Shown here in pieces: positions 20,711 through 30,352 of a stretch of 64,000 nucleotides of DNA (position 1 is its first letter; every line of letters begins with the position of its first letter). The position numbers and the translations under genes were made by a program. The stretch covers positions 12,325,852 to 12,389,851 of the forward strand of contig NC_048545.1 in NCBI RefSeq assembly GCF_902806685.2. The letters are read 5' to 3'. Below the pieces are notes generated by a model. That model was not told where the DNA came from. It made no database searches and worked only from the letters and a program-made list of their open reading frames with translations. The stretch comes from Maniola hyperantus. Taxonomy: Eukaryota > Arthropoda > Insecta > Lepidoptera > Nymphalidae.

Positions 20711-20920
20711 CTAGCTGCCCCAGCAAACTTCGTACCTACCACCTAACAGTCTTTCAGGTTTTTTTTTAATTTTTCTCTCCGTAAGAACCATCGTCGTACT
20801 TCAAGTAATACTATAAAAAAAGAATTAGCGAAATCAGTTCAGCTGTTTCAGCTGTTTCAGCTGTGTCAGCGAGATTTGCGATCAGCAACACATTCAGCGA
20901 TTCATTTTTATATGTAAAGA
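20711..20920 (-). mobile_element. Non-autonomous Helitron, family D
   Basis: The plus strand starts CTAGCTGCCCCAGC and contains GTAAGAACCATCGTCGTACT and GCGATTCATTTTTATATG, so the element is reversed. A local expansion repeats CAGCTGTTT three times near 20840. Confidence 0.8.
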
Positions 20921-21203
20921 AGAAGATGAATGCCTACCCTGCCTTCGTACCCTGTGCACGCCAATGCTACCTAGGTACTATTTGTAATATTATGTAAGAA
21001 GAAAAAATTATAGAATAGACACCTACTACCTAGGTAGGTACGTACTATATCCGACATATATAATATTAAGTCCAATTTTATTCTGGGTGAAATTTCGGTC
21101 GATATTTTTCATAGTGTTCTTCTTTGATGCAAAATTACAATATGAGAATATAGAGTAAAAATTTTCATTCTTTTAAAAATAAATTATGTAAGTACCTACA
21201 TAA

Positions 21204-22452
21204 TAGTTAGGGAGGCGAATAGGGGAATTTTCGGTAATACTTGAGCGTGGCAGTTTAAGATATGAGAGATACCTTAGACCTAATAGAACAACCTTGTAAA
21301 GTATTTAGCTCTATATGTAGTGACGCGCGCCTAGGATAGACGATCAGATTAGTAAAAAAAGTTCGATAGTCTGAAATACTCGAGCGCGTCAGATTAAGAT
21401 ATTGGGGGTTGATTTTTGTGTTTTAAGACTAAATTTAACTAATCTGACGATAAGTCCTTGACGCCGCCGTGTTATAGGGTCGCGAACTTGTAAAAAAAAA
21501 ACGTTAATCCGGCATTCTCGAGCGCGATTTTTTATTTTTTTATTTTGAAGAATATAATCTAAAATTTACTAAAAATACAAAATCTGCCGGTTTCCGCATG
21601 ACCGGAAGTGTGGAGGAGCCATTTCGTCTTCCGAAAAACGCGTTGCGGCATATAAGTCGCGAACGATACATTTTACCAAAAAAAAGTTTAAATAAACAAA
21701 AAAGGTAATTATATTTTACACAAAAAAGGTCTCTTTACATTTTTGTCCAAAGTTAAAACTTTTTGACTTGAAGCAGAAGACGATGAATTGTATTGAGCAA
21801 AAATGTAAAGGTCATACATAACAATACAATTATAATACTATTTTTATATCATTTCATTTTTTTATACAATAAATAATACAATTTGTACTACATTTCATCT
21901 ACATTTACGTTGGTTGTATCTATCGCTTTATCCCCGTTTTATCAAGGAGAAAGAAAGGAAAAAAAAGAAACCAAAAAACCTTTTTCGGTCAGATTAAGAG
22001 AACCCACCAACATTTTTGTCAGATTAAGAAAATATGCTTTCAGGATACCGAGATAAACCTCCCCTATGAAAATCTGACGCGCTCGAGTATTTCGAAAAAA
22101 CTTTTTTTTTTGCATTTTCAAAAATTCATCGTAACTTATCGTCGCGCCGAAATCGTCAGTTTTTTTAAAGGGAGCTTCCTTGGGGCCTACTCAACACCCC
22201 TTCCGAAAATCTGACGCGCTCGAGTAAATTTTTTTTTTTTGCATTTTTGACTACTTTATATGCCTACCCCCACATAATGCCCAAGTAACTGTTTTTTTAA
22301 ACATTTTTGAAAAACCGTACACGCCAAACCCACCGCTAAAATGGTTTTTACCATACGAGCTTTTCTTTTCGAAATTATTTTATCTTTCGATTTTGATAGG
22401 TCTCGACGGCGCCGTTGAATTACGCCATTTAGCTACCTCGCCTCCCTAACTA
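21204..22452. mobile_element. TAA-flanked TIR element with CTCGAG subterminal repeats (long)
   Basis: The ends TAGTTAGGGAGGCGA and TCGCCTCCCTAACTA are inverted copies, and TAA lies directly outside both (21201-21203, 22453-22455). Inside, the motif ACTCGAGCGCGTCAGATTAAG and variants occur several times, forward on the left side (21237, 21376, 21511) and inverted on the right (22072, 22208). No transposase frame is present, so it is non-autonomous. The TAA flank would fit a PIF/Harbinger-type target (TWA), but I see no coding evidence for that. A shorter relative is at 39406-40059. Confidence 0.8.
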
Positions 22453-22455
22453 TAA

Positions 22456-23086
22456 GTATAATATATGTTTGTACATAACGAAATAATTACATAGGTAGTC
22501 CTATGTAGATTTAGTAGCGCGCACCACGGTGCGGCGAGTTGCTGTGCGTTTTAAAATCCGTAAATTTGAATTTAAACCTATGGAAATCCTGTGCGGAAAT
22601 AATTCCGCAGTGCGCGCGTTTCTATATAGTTCTATACTTCACAGATTTTTGAAAGGAAAAAAACGTACGGAAATTTACCGTGATGTGCGCTAGCTCTAAG
22701 ACTTAGTAACTAGGTAAGTTATTTTGTATAGGTAAGTAATCTTGCATATTTGTAGACTGACTCATAAGTCAATAACTTAATTAACACTTATGCCTACCTG
22801 GATTTCAAGGCTGTCCAAAGAATGGCATTAGAATATACCATCATAACAACAACATGCTTAGCTTAGCTACAAATTCATGGCCATCCATCCGGTTATCGAA
22901 TTGTGTCACCGTTGCTTATGGAGCTTGAGGGTTTGAGCTTTTACTCACTGTTACTAAAGTATTAGCATCTTTTTCTTACTAATATAAGAATAAATTTCAG
23001 AGTGTGTGCCCAAGAACTTTTCAACCTGTTTCCTCCTTCATCTTTCTACCGCAAGGCATCGCCAAGGTATTCAGTCTACACCCATA
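22456..23086. other. Low-information stretch with a LINE 3' fragment
   Basis: CTTTTCAACCTGTTTCCTCC and CCGCAAGGCATCGCCAAGG (about 23015-23070) recur at 27440-27505 in the same order, so they are the remains of a LINE or other repeat. The rest shows nothing recognisable. Confidence 0.35.
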
Positions 23087-23314
23087 TCTTGAATTTATAA
23101 AAGGAAAAGATGACTGACTGATCTATCAACGCACATCTCAAACTACTGGACGGATCGAGCTAAAAATTTAGCATGCAGATAGCTATTATGACGTAGGCAT
23201 CCGCTAAGAAAGGATTTTTGAAAATTCAACCCCTAATGGGGTGAAATAGGGGTTTGAAATTTTGAAGGGTTGTAGTCCACGCGGACTCGCGACGACGCGA
23301 GCATATTAAGCTAG
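23087..23314 (+). mobile_element. Non-autonomous Helitron, family A
   Basis: It starts TCTTGAATTTATAAAAGG and ends ATTAAGCTAG, flanked by A and T. The terminal hairpin region reads CGCGGACTCGCGACGACGCG, which is a small local rearrangement of the usual CGCGGACGAAGTCGCG. Confidence 0.85.
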
Positions 23315-23833
23315 TTGGAACATAATATATGTAACCTCATTACATCTGTAAAATTTAAGAAAGAAATTTATATTTTTGTAAGTCTTTCTGTTATCGTTGT
23401 CGAACACGAACGTAGGAAATGTTTTCTGTTAAAAAAAGTGTTTTAAATAACAAAAAAAAAAACATTATACCATCCTAGCTACATGTATTTTTAAATAACG
23501 TCAAGGAAAACCACTAGGAAATCTATACATACCTAGTAGAACAAAATGACTCTACCAATAAGAGTATGACTAATGCTATTTTTTAACAAATAAATACACA
23601 AGTATTGATTCATGTATTATCTACACCTACTAATAATGAGTCCTTTCGGTATCGTACTGAATTTAAAAAAAATGCGGTAAGGCATGTGTGTCTTCCCGGT
23701 ATTACCCGAATACTTATCAATATCAGTTACTCCGTCTACCTATATAAGTACCTACTCTGACCCTTATAATATTTGTAACATCACTTCTGGAATTCTGGGC
23801 CCCCATCCTATTGCACATAATAATAGTAAAATA

Positions 23834-24045
23834 TTTTTTGCGAAAGTGTATTTTCTGTCTGTCTGTATGCTAGTTTTTCACGGCCCAGCTTTTTAATCGA
23901 TTTGACGAAATTTGGTACAGAGAAAGCTTGAATTCCGAAGAAACTAGAAAGACAGGATACCTTTTTTTTGTCCAGGAAAATCAGAGAGTTCCTACGGGAT
24001 TTAAAAAACCCAAATACACACCGAAGAAGTCGCAGGTATTATTGA
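23834..24045 (+). mobile_element. Helitron family B, diverged
   Basis: GCGAAAGTGTATTTTCTGTC, CACGGCCCAGCTTTTTAATC, AAATTTGGTACAGAG and GAAGTCGCAGGTATTATTGAG follow the family order. The 5' TC and 3' CTAG are not intact. Confidence 0.65.
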
Positions 24046-24163
24046 GTAATAGCGTGCATCCAGGAAACGAATATAGGCTACTTTTTATCCCGTGAATTCA
24101 AAGAGTTTCTACGGAATTTTTCAAAAACTGAAACTTACGCGGACAAAGTCGCGGGCATCATCT
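24046..24163 (+). mobile_element. Helitron family B, 3' fragment
   Basis: ATAGGCTACTTTTTATCCCG to the hairpin ACGCGGACAAAGTCGCGGGC and CATCATCTAC; the terminal CTAG has become CTAC. It directly follows another degraded copy. Confidence 0.65.
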
Positions 24164-24170
24164 ACGTATC

Positions 24171-24334
24171 TATAGTACGCGACAGGTCGAGAAAGCAATC
24201 GGGGTATGAGGTGGGGGGACGCCGCACACGCCCGCACGTCACTAGCGGTATCCCGCACCGGGTTAGCGCGGGGGTAGTGCGGGTGTGCGGGGCATGCCTA
24301 GCTCGATTGCCATCTCGACCTATCACGTACTATA
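24171..24334. mobile_element. GC-rich MITE (GCGACAGGTCGAG family), full length
   Basis: Ends TATAGTACGCGACAGGTCGA and TCTCGACCTATCACGTACTA form the terminal inverted repeat. At 164 bp the GC-rich centre is shorter than at 20188. TATA-like words flank both ends. Confidence 0.85.
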
Positions 24335-25107
24335 CTTAGTAAATATAAAATATATAATTAACAAAAATCAATAATATAATTTTAATTTCCGATTACTAAG
24401 CTTGAAATCCATTCGCAACAACAACGAAAAACCTGCCATAAGAATTCTCATACGCACCTATTTCGCAATCACTATTAGCACCAATACTTAGCATTTGACT
24501 TACTTACTTTGCTAAAGAAGAATAAACTTTATCATATAACACGCAAAGCTTATTTCAACTTTCATTAAGGCTTTTAAGGTGCTATTATGTATTTAAAACT
24601 GTCAAGGAACATTGAACTTTAGATGTGTTGGTATAAAATTGATTTTACAATAACATTATACTATTTATAATAGACAAGTAACATTGAACTTAAAAGCTTA
24701 GGAATAAGGTTGAAAGTAATGGAGGTGTGTTTTAGAGATCTGGTCGAGGCCTTATTGCGTAATGTTATGTTGACATCGTACAACCGATGGTGCGTGGATG
24801 GTGGGAGTGGTGGTAGGTACCTACCATATTTTGTTCTCCCATTGAACTTGCATTTGAGTGACGTTTGTATTGAAATTAGATTTTTATTGGTTACTAAACA
24901 CGTTAGTTACTATTCTATATTCTGTGACTAAACAGACTGTGTGCATTTTTGCATGCAAAAGAAGTTTAAGGGTAAAGATTTGAGAATTTAGAAAAACTGT
25001 TTCTAAAAAAATTGCTACCTAGGACCAAGCTAAAAACTAACTAAAAACCTAAAGGTACCTACTTGATTCGTAAATCATACGTAATCCATAGCTACTATAT
25101 TTAGTTG
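24335..25107. other. AT-rich, no feature recognised
   Basis: A 73-codon frame at 24710 has no recognisable motif. No repeat seen elsewhere in the window matches this stretch. Confidence 0.25.
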
Positions 25108-25340
25108 GATTATAAATGCCTGTCTATCTCTCTGACACTCTGACATCCGTTTAACTGAGTTTGACAAAATTTGGTAAGGTATAATAATTAAGGTAATAAG
25201 GTAAGTAGAGATAACTTGCATTCCGGAAACTGACGTAGCTCAGCTACTTTTTATTCCGGGAAATCAATGAGTTTCCACCGGACTCGGTTAAAATCCTAAA
25301 TCCTCACGTAGTAGGTAGGAAGTTGCGGGCATCATTTAGT
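25108..25340 (+). mobile_element. Helitron family B, diverged
   Basis: GGATTATAAATGCCTGTC, CCGTTTAACTGAGTTTGAC, AAATTTGGTAAGG, and GCGGGCATCATTTAG near the end follow family B. A small insertion lies at 25175-25205. Confidence 0.6.
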
Positions 25341-25689
25341 ATTATGTAAGTAGGTACTATAATTTACTAGTCACTACATTTTAATGCATCTACACAAAGA
25401 ACTGTACAGTGTAACAAAGAGTCATAGAAACCGTACAATAAAATTTGACCTCAATCACGTACAAGTAGGTACGTTAGGTTAGCTATGAGTCGCGGTCGTG
25501 AATGGTAAACGCATCGCAAAAAATGTCTACAATCAATACGTGACCTAACAATCACTAGCTAGTATACCTACCTACTTACTGCATTGGCGCAGGTAGGTAG
25601 GTATTTGCTTAGTTTTCTGGGTTTTTCCGTCATTTACCTTACCACAAAATAACCGAGGTAAGTAGTGCCTACTCACCTATACCTACTTA

Positions 25690-26018
25690 TAACTTCGGCA
25701 AGCTACGGGAGTTTGCGCACCACTGGCACAAGAGGCGGAACAGCTCGGACCGTGATCGTGGACCAGTGGGTGTTTGAGGAAGGATCTGGACCGCGGGGCA
25801 CGCGGGGATCTGCGTTTTGTGCACGTTTGCCCCAGAAAGGGGAGAAAGACTAATTAGCGACAAGGAAAGGATAGAAAGAATTTGTAGGAAGTCAAAAAGG
25901 CGCCCCGGGAAAGAGCCACCGAGCGAGTCAGACCGAACGGGCGCCCTCCCGCGTTTCGGCCCATATAACCGCGAGGTTTGTGTGGACATGGGAGGTATGG
26001 TGGGTTATACGTACCTAC
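25690..26018. other. GC-rich unassigned stretch
   Basis: This 300-bp island is clearly GC-richer than its flanks and has overlapping open frames on both strands, for example RLISDKERIERICRKSKRRP on the plus strand and SLSPLSGANVHKTQIP on the minus. Long overlapping frames are expected from high GC. No domain is recognised, so I do not call a gene; a degraded LINE or gag fragment is possible. Confidence 0.25.
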
Positions 26019-26021
26019 GTA

Positions 26022-26132
26022 CAGCCTCCACGCTAACCCGATGCGGGCGAGCGCGGGTGACGTGCGGGAGTGCGGGGCGTCCCCCGCCTTATACCCCAAT
26101 AGCCATCTTCATCTGTCGCGAACTATACCTAC
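26022..26132. mobile_element. GC-rich MITE, right half
   Basis: CACGCTAACCCGATGCGGGC, GCGGGGCGTCCCCCGCC and CATCTGTCGCGAACTATACC match the right half of the 20188-20402 element. The left terminal repeat is missing. Confidence 0.65.
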
Positions 26133-26497
26133 TCTCGCTCGATGTTCTGATTTTATGTATTTTTCTTAACACATTAAACATTTACGAATAGCATCTAATA
26201 AACAAGCACATTGTATCTCGTAGGTGCCTACTTTGTAGCCGGTTCATACAACGGCCAACGTCTTAAACTTTGCCACGATATCTCAACTCAGTTAAAGCCT
26301 TTGAAAAGTTTGGAGTAACTGAGGCAGACAGATATTTTGCTTGGGTCGCTTCGGAAAACTCTGATTTACATTGACTAGGTACCTATGTTATTTTTGAAGT
26401 TAAAGTGTTACTTTTTAAAACATCAAAAATAACGTAGTGTACTTAATGAATGAGTGTAATATTTTAATTTTTAGGCTACGGATTCCGTACGTACAGA

Positions 26498-26900
26498 CAG
26501 GTACGGAACCTGAAAAGGAAAAAAGGATCCCTTATAGGATCACTTCGTTGTCTGTCTGTAAAAAAACCTATAGGGGTACTTCCTGTTGACTTAGAATTAT
26601 GAAATTTTGCAGGTAGGTGTAGGTCTTATAGCACACGTAAAGGGAAAAATCCGAAAACCGTGAATTAAAAGAAAATTAAAATGTGTTCATCAACAAATTT
26701 CAACTTTCAAAGTAAGATACCAAGTGGGATATCATATGAAAGGACTTTACCTGTACAATATATGTATATTATTAAAACAGATTTTTATTTATTTTCATCC
26801 ATAATAGTTTTTGATTTATCGTTGCAAAATGACAAAAAAATACGACTGTAGGACGGAACGCTCGGTACGCGATTCTGACTCGCACTTGGCCGGTTTTTTA
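26498..26900 (-). repeat. CGGCCAAG-family repeat, full length
   Basis: Reversed copy: GTACGGAACCTGAAAAGG, GTTGTCTGTCTG, TGAAATTTTGCAGGTAG, then GCACTTGGCCGGTTTTTT. The (GACA)n tract is short. Confidence 0.85.
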
Positions 26901-26914
26901 ATGTGAATCTTAGA

Positions 26915-27056
26915 GTACAATAGCTGGCAAGAAATATAGTACATCGACCTTTAGAAAGAGATAGCGGTTTCGTAGAGCGTTGTCTCAGCCACTCGGCTGA
27001 GACAACACTCTACAAAGCCGAGATCTCATTCCAATATTTCTTGCCGGCTACTGTAC
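26915..27056. mobile_element. Fold-back MITE, compact copy
   Basis: GTACAATAGCTGGCAAGAAA pairs with TTTCTTGCCGGCTACTGTAC. The centre GTTGTCTCAGCCACTCGGCTGAGACAAC is itself a tight hairpin. The arms are about 65 bp with mismatches. A split relative is at 11768-12114. Confidence 0.75.
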
Positions 27057-27063
27057 CAAACAA

Positions 27064-27126
27064 GTCCCTACAAGAGACCTATGTCCAGCAGTGGACGTCT
27101 ATTGGTTGATGATGATGATGATGACT
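27064..27126 (+). pseudogene. RTE-type LINE 3' end with (GAT)n tail
   Basis: TCCCTACAAGAGACCTATGT and CCAGCAGTGGACGTCTATTG precede (GAT)n, the same C-terminal codons (..LQETYVQQWTSIG) and tail as at 62646-62935. Only the last ~20 codons remain. It sits 8 bp from the end of the MITE. Confidence 0.75.
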
Positions 27127-27419
27127 GTACCAACTTTCATGCACTACTAAGCATATGCACCTGCCTTGCGCCAACGCACGTCTCAGAATTGGTGAAATTG
27201 GTAACAATTAACATCGGCGCCTTGAGTGTCACCGCCGCAATTAACGAGGTTAACAAGCGAACGGAAATTGCATCTGCGAGTATAGGAAGTCAGTCTAATT
27301 GCAACATATCTGCCATATTAGATTTGTCATAATAACAATGTCGTCCCGACGAATTTCCAGATCAATGTCTTCGAACAGTGCGTGTTGCCGCAAGTACCTA
27401 AGTAGGTTGAGAATAACTG

Positions 27420-27745
27420 CTTTTATTAACAGACTTCCAAAGAACTTTTCAACCTGTTTCCTCCTTCACATTTCTAATATCGTACCGCAAGGCATCGCCA
27501 AGGTCTGCACCCGTACGTAGTCGAAATTCCACGGATACGTACGAAACAATTTGCCTCCTCATTTCTAATTCGAACCGCTAAATTTGGAACACCCTTCCAG
27601 CATCAGTTTTCCCCTCCAATTATAATATGGGTACCTTCAATACAAGAGTGAATAGGCATCTTCTAGGCAAGCGCGCTCCATCTTGGGCTGCATCATCACT
27701 TGCGACCCAGGTCTGATTGCAGCCAAGTTATAGTCTATAAATTAA
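27420..27745 (+). repeat. LINE 3' UTR-like fragment
   Basis: It contains CTTTTCAACCTGTTTCCTCC, CCGCAAGGCATCGCCAAGG, TTTGGAACACCCTTCCAGC, then GGCAAGCGCGCTCCATCTTG, GCTGCATCATCACTTGCGAC and a poly-A run. Related pieces lie at 37195-37290 and, reversed, at 48010-48110. The coding frame (..WVPSIQE..) is broken. Confidence 0.5.
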
Positions 27746-27774
27746 AAAAAAAAGACGTGGTTCGCAATTCGGGC

Positions 27775-27965
27775 CGTTTTATGTGCACCGATGTTTTCGA
27801 GGTTTCTGGACCGATTTGCAATTTTTTTAAATCAACAGAGGAAGTTTCCGTGGTAGTCCCATAAAATATTCTAAATCCATCTCTTCAATCCTGATGCTGC
27901 AGGATTACTGCCCGCCTAAGTTATCAAGATTCAGGTAGGTAATGTTCATAGTGAATTAATATAGT
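27775..27965 (+). repeat. Dispersed repeat with CCTGATGCTGCAGG
   Basis: CGAGGTTTCTGGACCGATTTGC, TTCAATCCTGATGCTGCAGG and TACTGCCCGCCTAAGTTATC recur in order at 45025-45200. The family is unknown to me. Confidence 0.55.
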
Positions 27966-29787
27966 AGGTATATGTACTACACTACACTACTAAGTAAAAA
28001 ATATTTTTTATTTCTATACAATATGTATGTATGCATGAAGTCGGATGAGCTTCACGCTTTGATTTCTAGTTTCTTTTATTATGCTCGCCCGACTCAGTCG
28101 GTTTTTTTAATATTGTCTTATGGGACTCTAATGAACTCAGAAATTTAAGTACTCGAGAGTAAACTGGGTACTATGATATTCAAAAGCTGTGGTTTGCTCT
28201 CAATAGAAGTGCATATAGCGCTAGATACTGATCGATTGTAATGTCATGTATTGTGACGTAAAGTCCTCATATCTCATGTCTCCCTGGTAGTTGAACTCGA
28301 AGTAAATAAATTATTAACGTAGTTAAATGGCTCTGAGATAGATAGAGACTATTATAAACCAAGTCTATTATGTCACCAAGGTGATATGGTGTACTTAAAC
28401 TAACGAGTTTACAACAGGTTATAATATTAAACTAGTAACAGGTTTTATTGTTAACATTAATGAATAGCAAGTGCCTAGGAAGGTATCTAAGAATTCTGCA
28501 AACAATAAATTGTTGACATAATATGCTCGGCAAACAAGTCGTAAGCAAAAATACCTTAGAGCTAGTTCAGACAGCAGTAATTTAGGCGCTACTGTAGAAC
28601 ACACATAGATACAAACATATATACCTACATACATATATATAGACTGCCAAAATCTTCCTTTTGGTTTTGGCGAAGTCGGATAAAAATACAGCGTTTCGTG
28701 AACGAAAAATTTTCTTCGCCAGAGTTGCTCCCACTCCCTAGGACCCAAGAATGGATTCAAAAATGACGCCATCAAGATTATTGATTCAAGTTTGGTGAGG
28801 GAGAGTTATCCTGATGATAACAGTACTATAGTTTGGTATCATTTTCGAATTAGAAAGAAAACCTAAATTAAATAAGTAGGTACCTACTTACATAATATTA
28901 TGTATTCCTATTACAGAGTACATTAAAATAATAATATAATAAAGCACGCATCTTCCTTCTCAGTTGACGTAAAACACTCAAACAATTTTATAGAGGGCCC
29001 ATCTTTGTCAGTACCACCCACTAACCTATATTCTACTTAGTTGCTAGGCAACAATATAAATCTATACAGGGTAAGTTTTAGAGACGGGCATCGTATGGCA
29101 GCTACCCTAGTTCCTTAGATACCGATTTAGAATATTAGATACTTACCTACTTATGTTCTTTAGAAATTGAACTAGACTTTTTCAATCGTATACAAACTGA
29201 AAACTGCTGCAAAATTTTCTTAACAAAAGTCCAAAAATCATTCAATTTTAAAATGTTCAAATTAAACTTAATCAAATTGCGTTGTCACTTTTGTCTAAAA
29301 ACATTGTAGCAAACAACTTGATGAACTTTTGTAGGTTGACAGGCTTATCAACCTTATCTCAGAGAAATTATCTGGATAAACTTTTCTCATTAAGTATTAT
29401 ATTTAGCTGCTTTTCTAAAAAACTCACCTTTTAAAGGTTTTTACGCCAGTTTTTTTTATAGCAAGATGCCCTTTAACTGCAATCTCACCTGCGCGGGGTG
29501 ATTCGCTAACTCAGTACAATGAGTAGGTACACTGACCTCTACAGCTAGGACCCTTTTACAAATGACCCTATATTATACGAAAAATTGTTACGGGCTACGG
29601 CATTGTTTTAATAAATCGCGCTTAAAGATCTAAATATACTTTGTCTCTCGGTTGTTTCACAGTCCACAGAAGAAGGTAATTTCGTTTTATGGCTCGCCCT
29701 AATTCTATAGGCCCCGACGACGATTGGAAAACCTCCATTTTCATTTTCCCGTTTTCTTCAGAAATACAAATAATTTAATCTATACTA
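27966..29787. other. AT-rich unique-looking stretch
   Basis: No supported gene. 28640-28690 (CAAAATCTTCCTTTTGG, GGCGAAGTCGGATAAAA) resembles a word also seen near 60825. 29470-29500 holds a TGCAATCTCACC SINE-tail fragment. The 118-codon minus-strand frame at 28419-28775 covers this repeat-derived DNA and is not convincing. Confidence 0.3.
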
Positions 29788-29974
29788 TGTTACGGATACA
29801 GTTTTAAGGTAGCATTAATCTAGCATAAGTAGTATTTGTAATTTAGATAAGATATAGTTAAGTAAAGGCCTTCGTGTCCCAACGTCGACACGAATGTCCT
29901 AATTAAATCATTTTCGTAACCAAAAAGGACTTCTGCCTTCAACCCCCGCTCCAGGTAGCCGCCCTTACGTAACT
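29788..29974 (+). repeat. 5' LTR, 187 bp, promoter part deleted
   Basis: It shares TGTTACGGATACAG with the start of the 3' LTR, then jumps to TTTTAAGGTAGC. The missing 208 bp are bounded by AG in the longer LTR, which suggests deletion or template jump at a 2-base match. The only substitution against the 3' LTR is G at 29846 versus C at 34073. The TATA box seen in the 3' LTR is absent here. Confidence 0.9.
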
Positions 29975-29991
29975 GGCGCAGTCGGTAGGAT
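29974..29991 (+). promoter_or_regulatory. Primer binding site, tRNA-Ser type
   Basis: TGGCGCAGTCGGTAGGAT begins with the last base of the LTR. It is complementary to a tRNA 3' end of the form ATCCTACCGACTGCGCCA, as in serine tRNAs, the usual primer of errantiviruses. Confidence 0.8.
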
Positions 29992-30352
29992 AGTCCTGGA
30001 TGTTCAAGGTCGTCGTGGTGCATCCCCTAAAATCAGGTCAACGCCGTCAACTTCCTTGTCGGGACTACAGAACCTACGAGGAGCAGCTGTCATAGGAGCT
30101 GCCGCTGAAGACTTCGAGTCATACTGGAAATCGATGGATCGAAGCTCGCCAGCGACTTTGGTTTTGTAAGTACATGAAATCCTTTTTATTGGTTGTTATA
30201 TTAACTTTTGCGCAGGGTACTATAATTTTATAACTAATACGATTTTTTTTTATTACGATTTTCACCCGCGTAGTAGATACTTTCATTTTATTGAGTTTTG
30301 GTAATTTAATTATTTGATACCTTTAGGTAGGATAGTTTAGAATATTTAAAAA

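Noticed and set aside
25687..26191. Overlapping long frames on both strands as a possible host exon
   Set aside because: High local GC removes stop codons in all frames, the right part is a MITE, and no domain or conserved motif is visible.
28419..28775. 118-codon minus-strand frame
   Set aside because: It overlaps a repeat-like word (GGCGAAGTCGGATAAAA) and low-complexity ATAC repeats (YMYVGIYVCIYVC), with no known domain.
29796..29801. LTR start placed at AGTTTTAAGG (29800 and 34027)
   Set aside because: That boundary gives no matching target duplication. Extending to TGTTACGG gives ACTA on both sides, an adjacent polypurine tract and inverted LTR ends.
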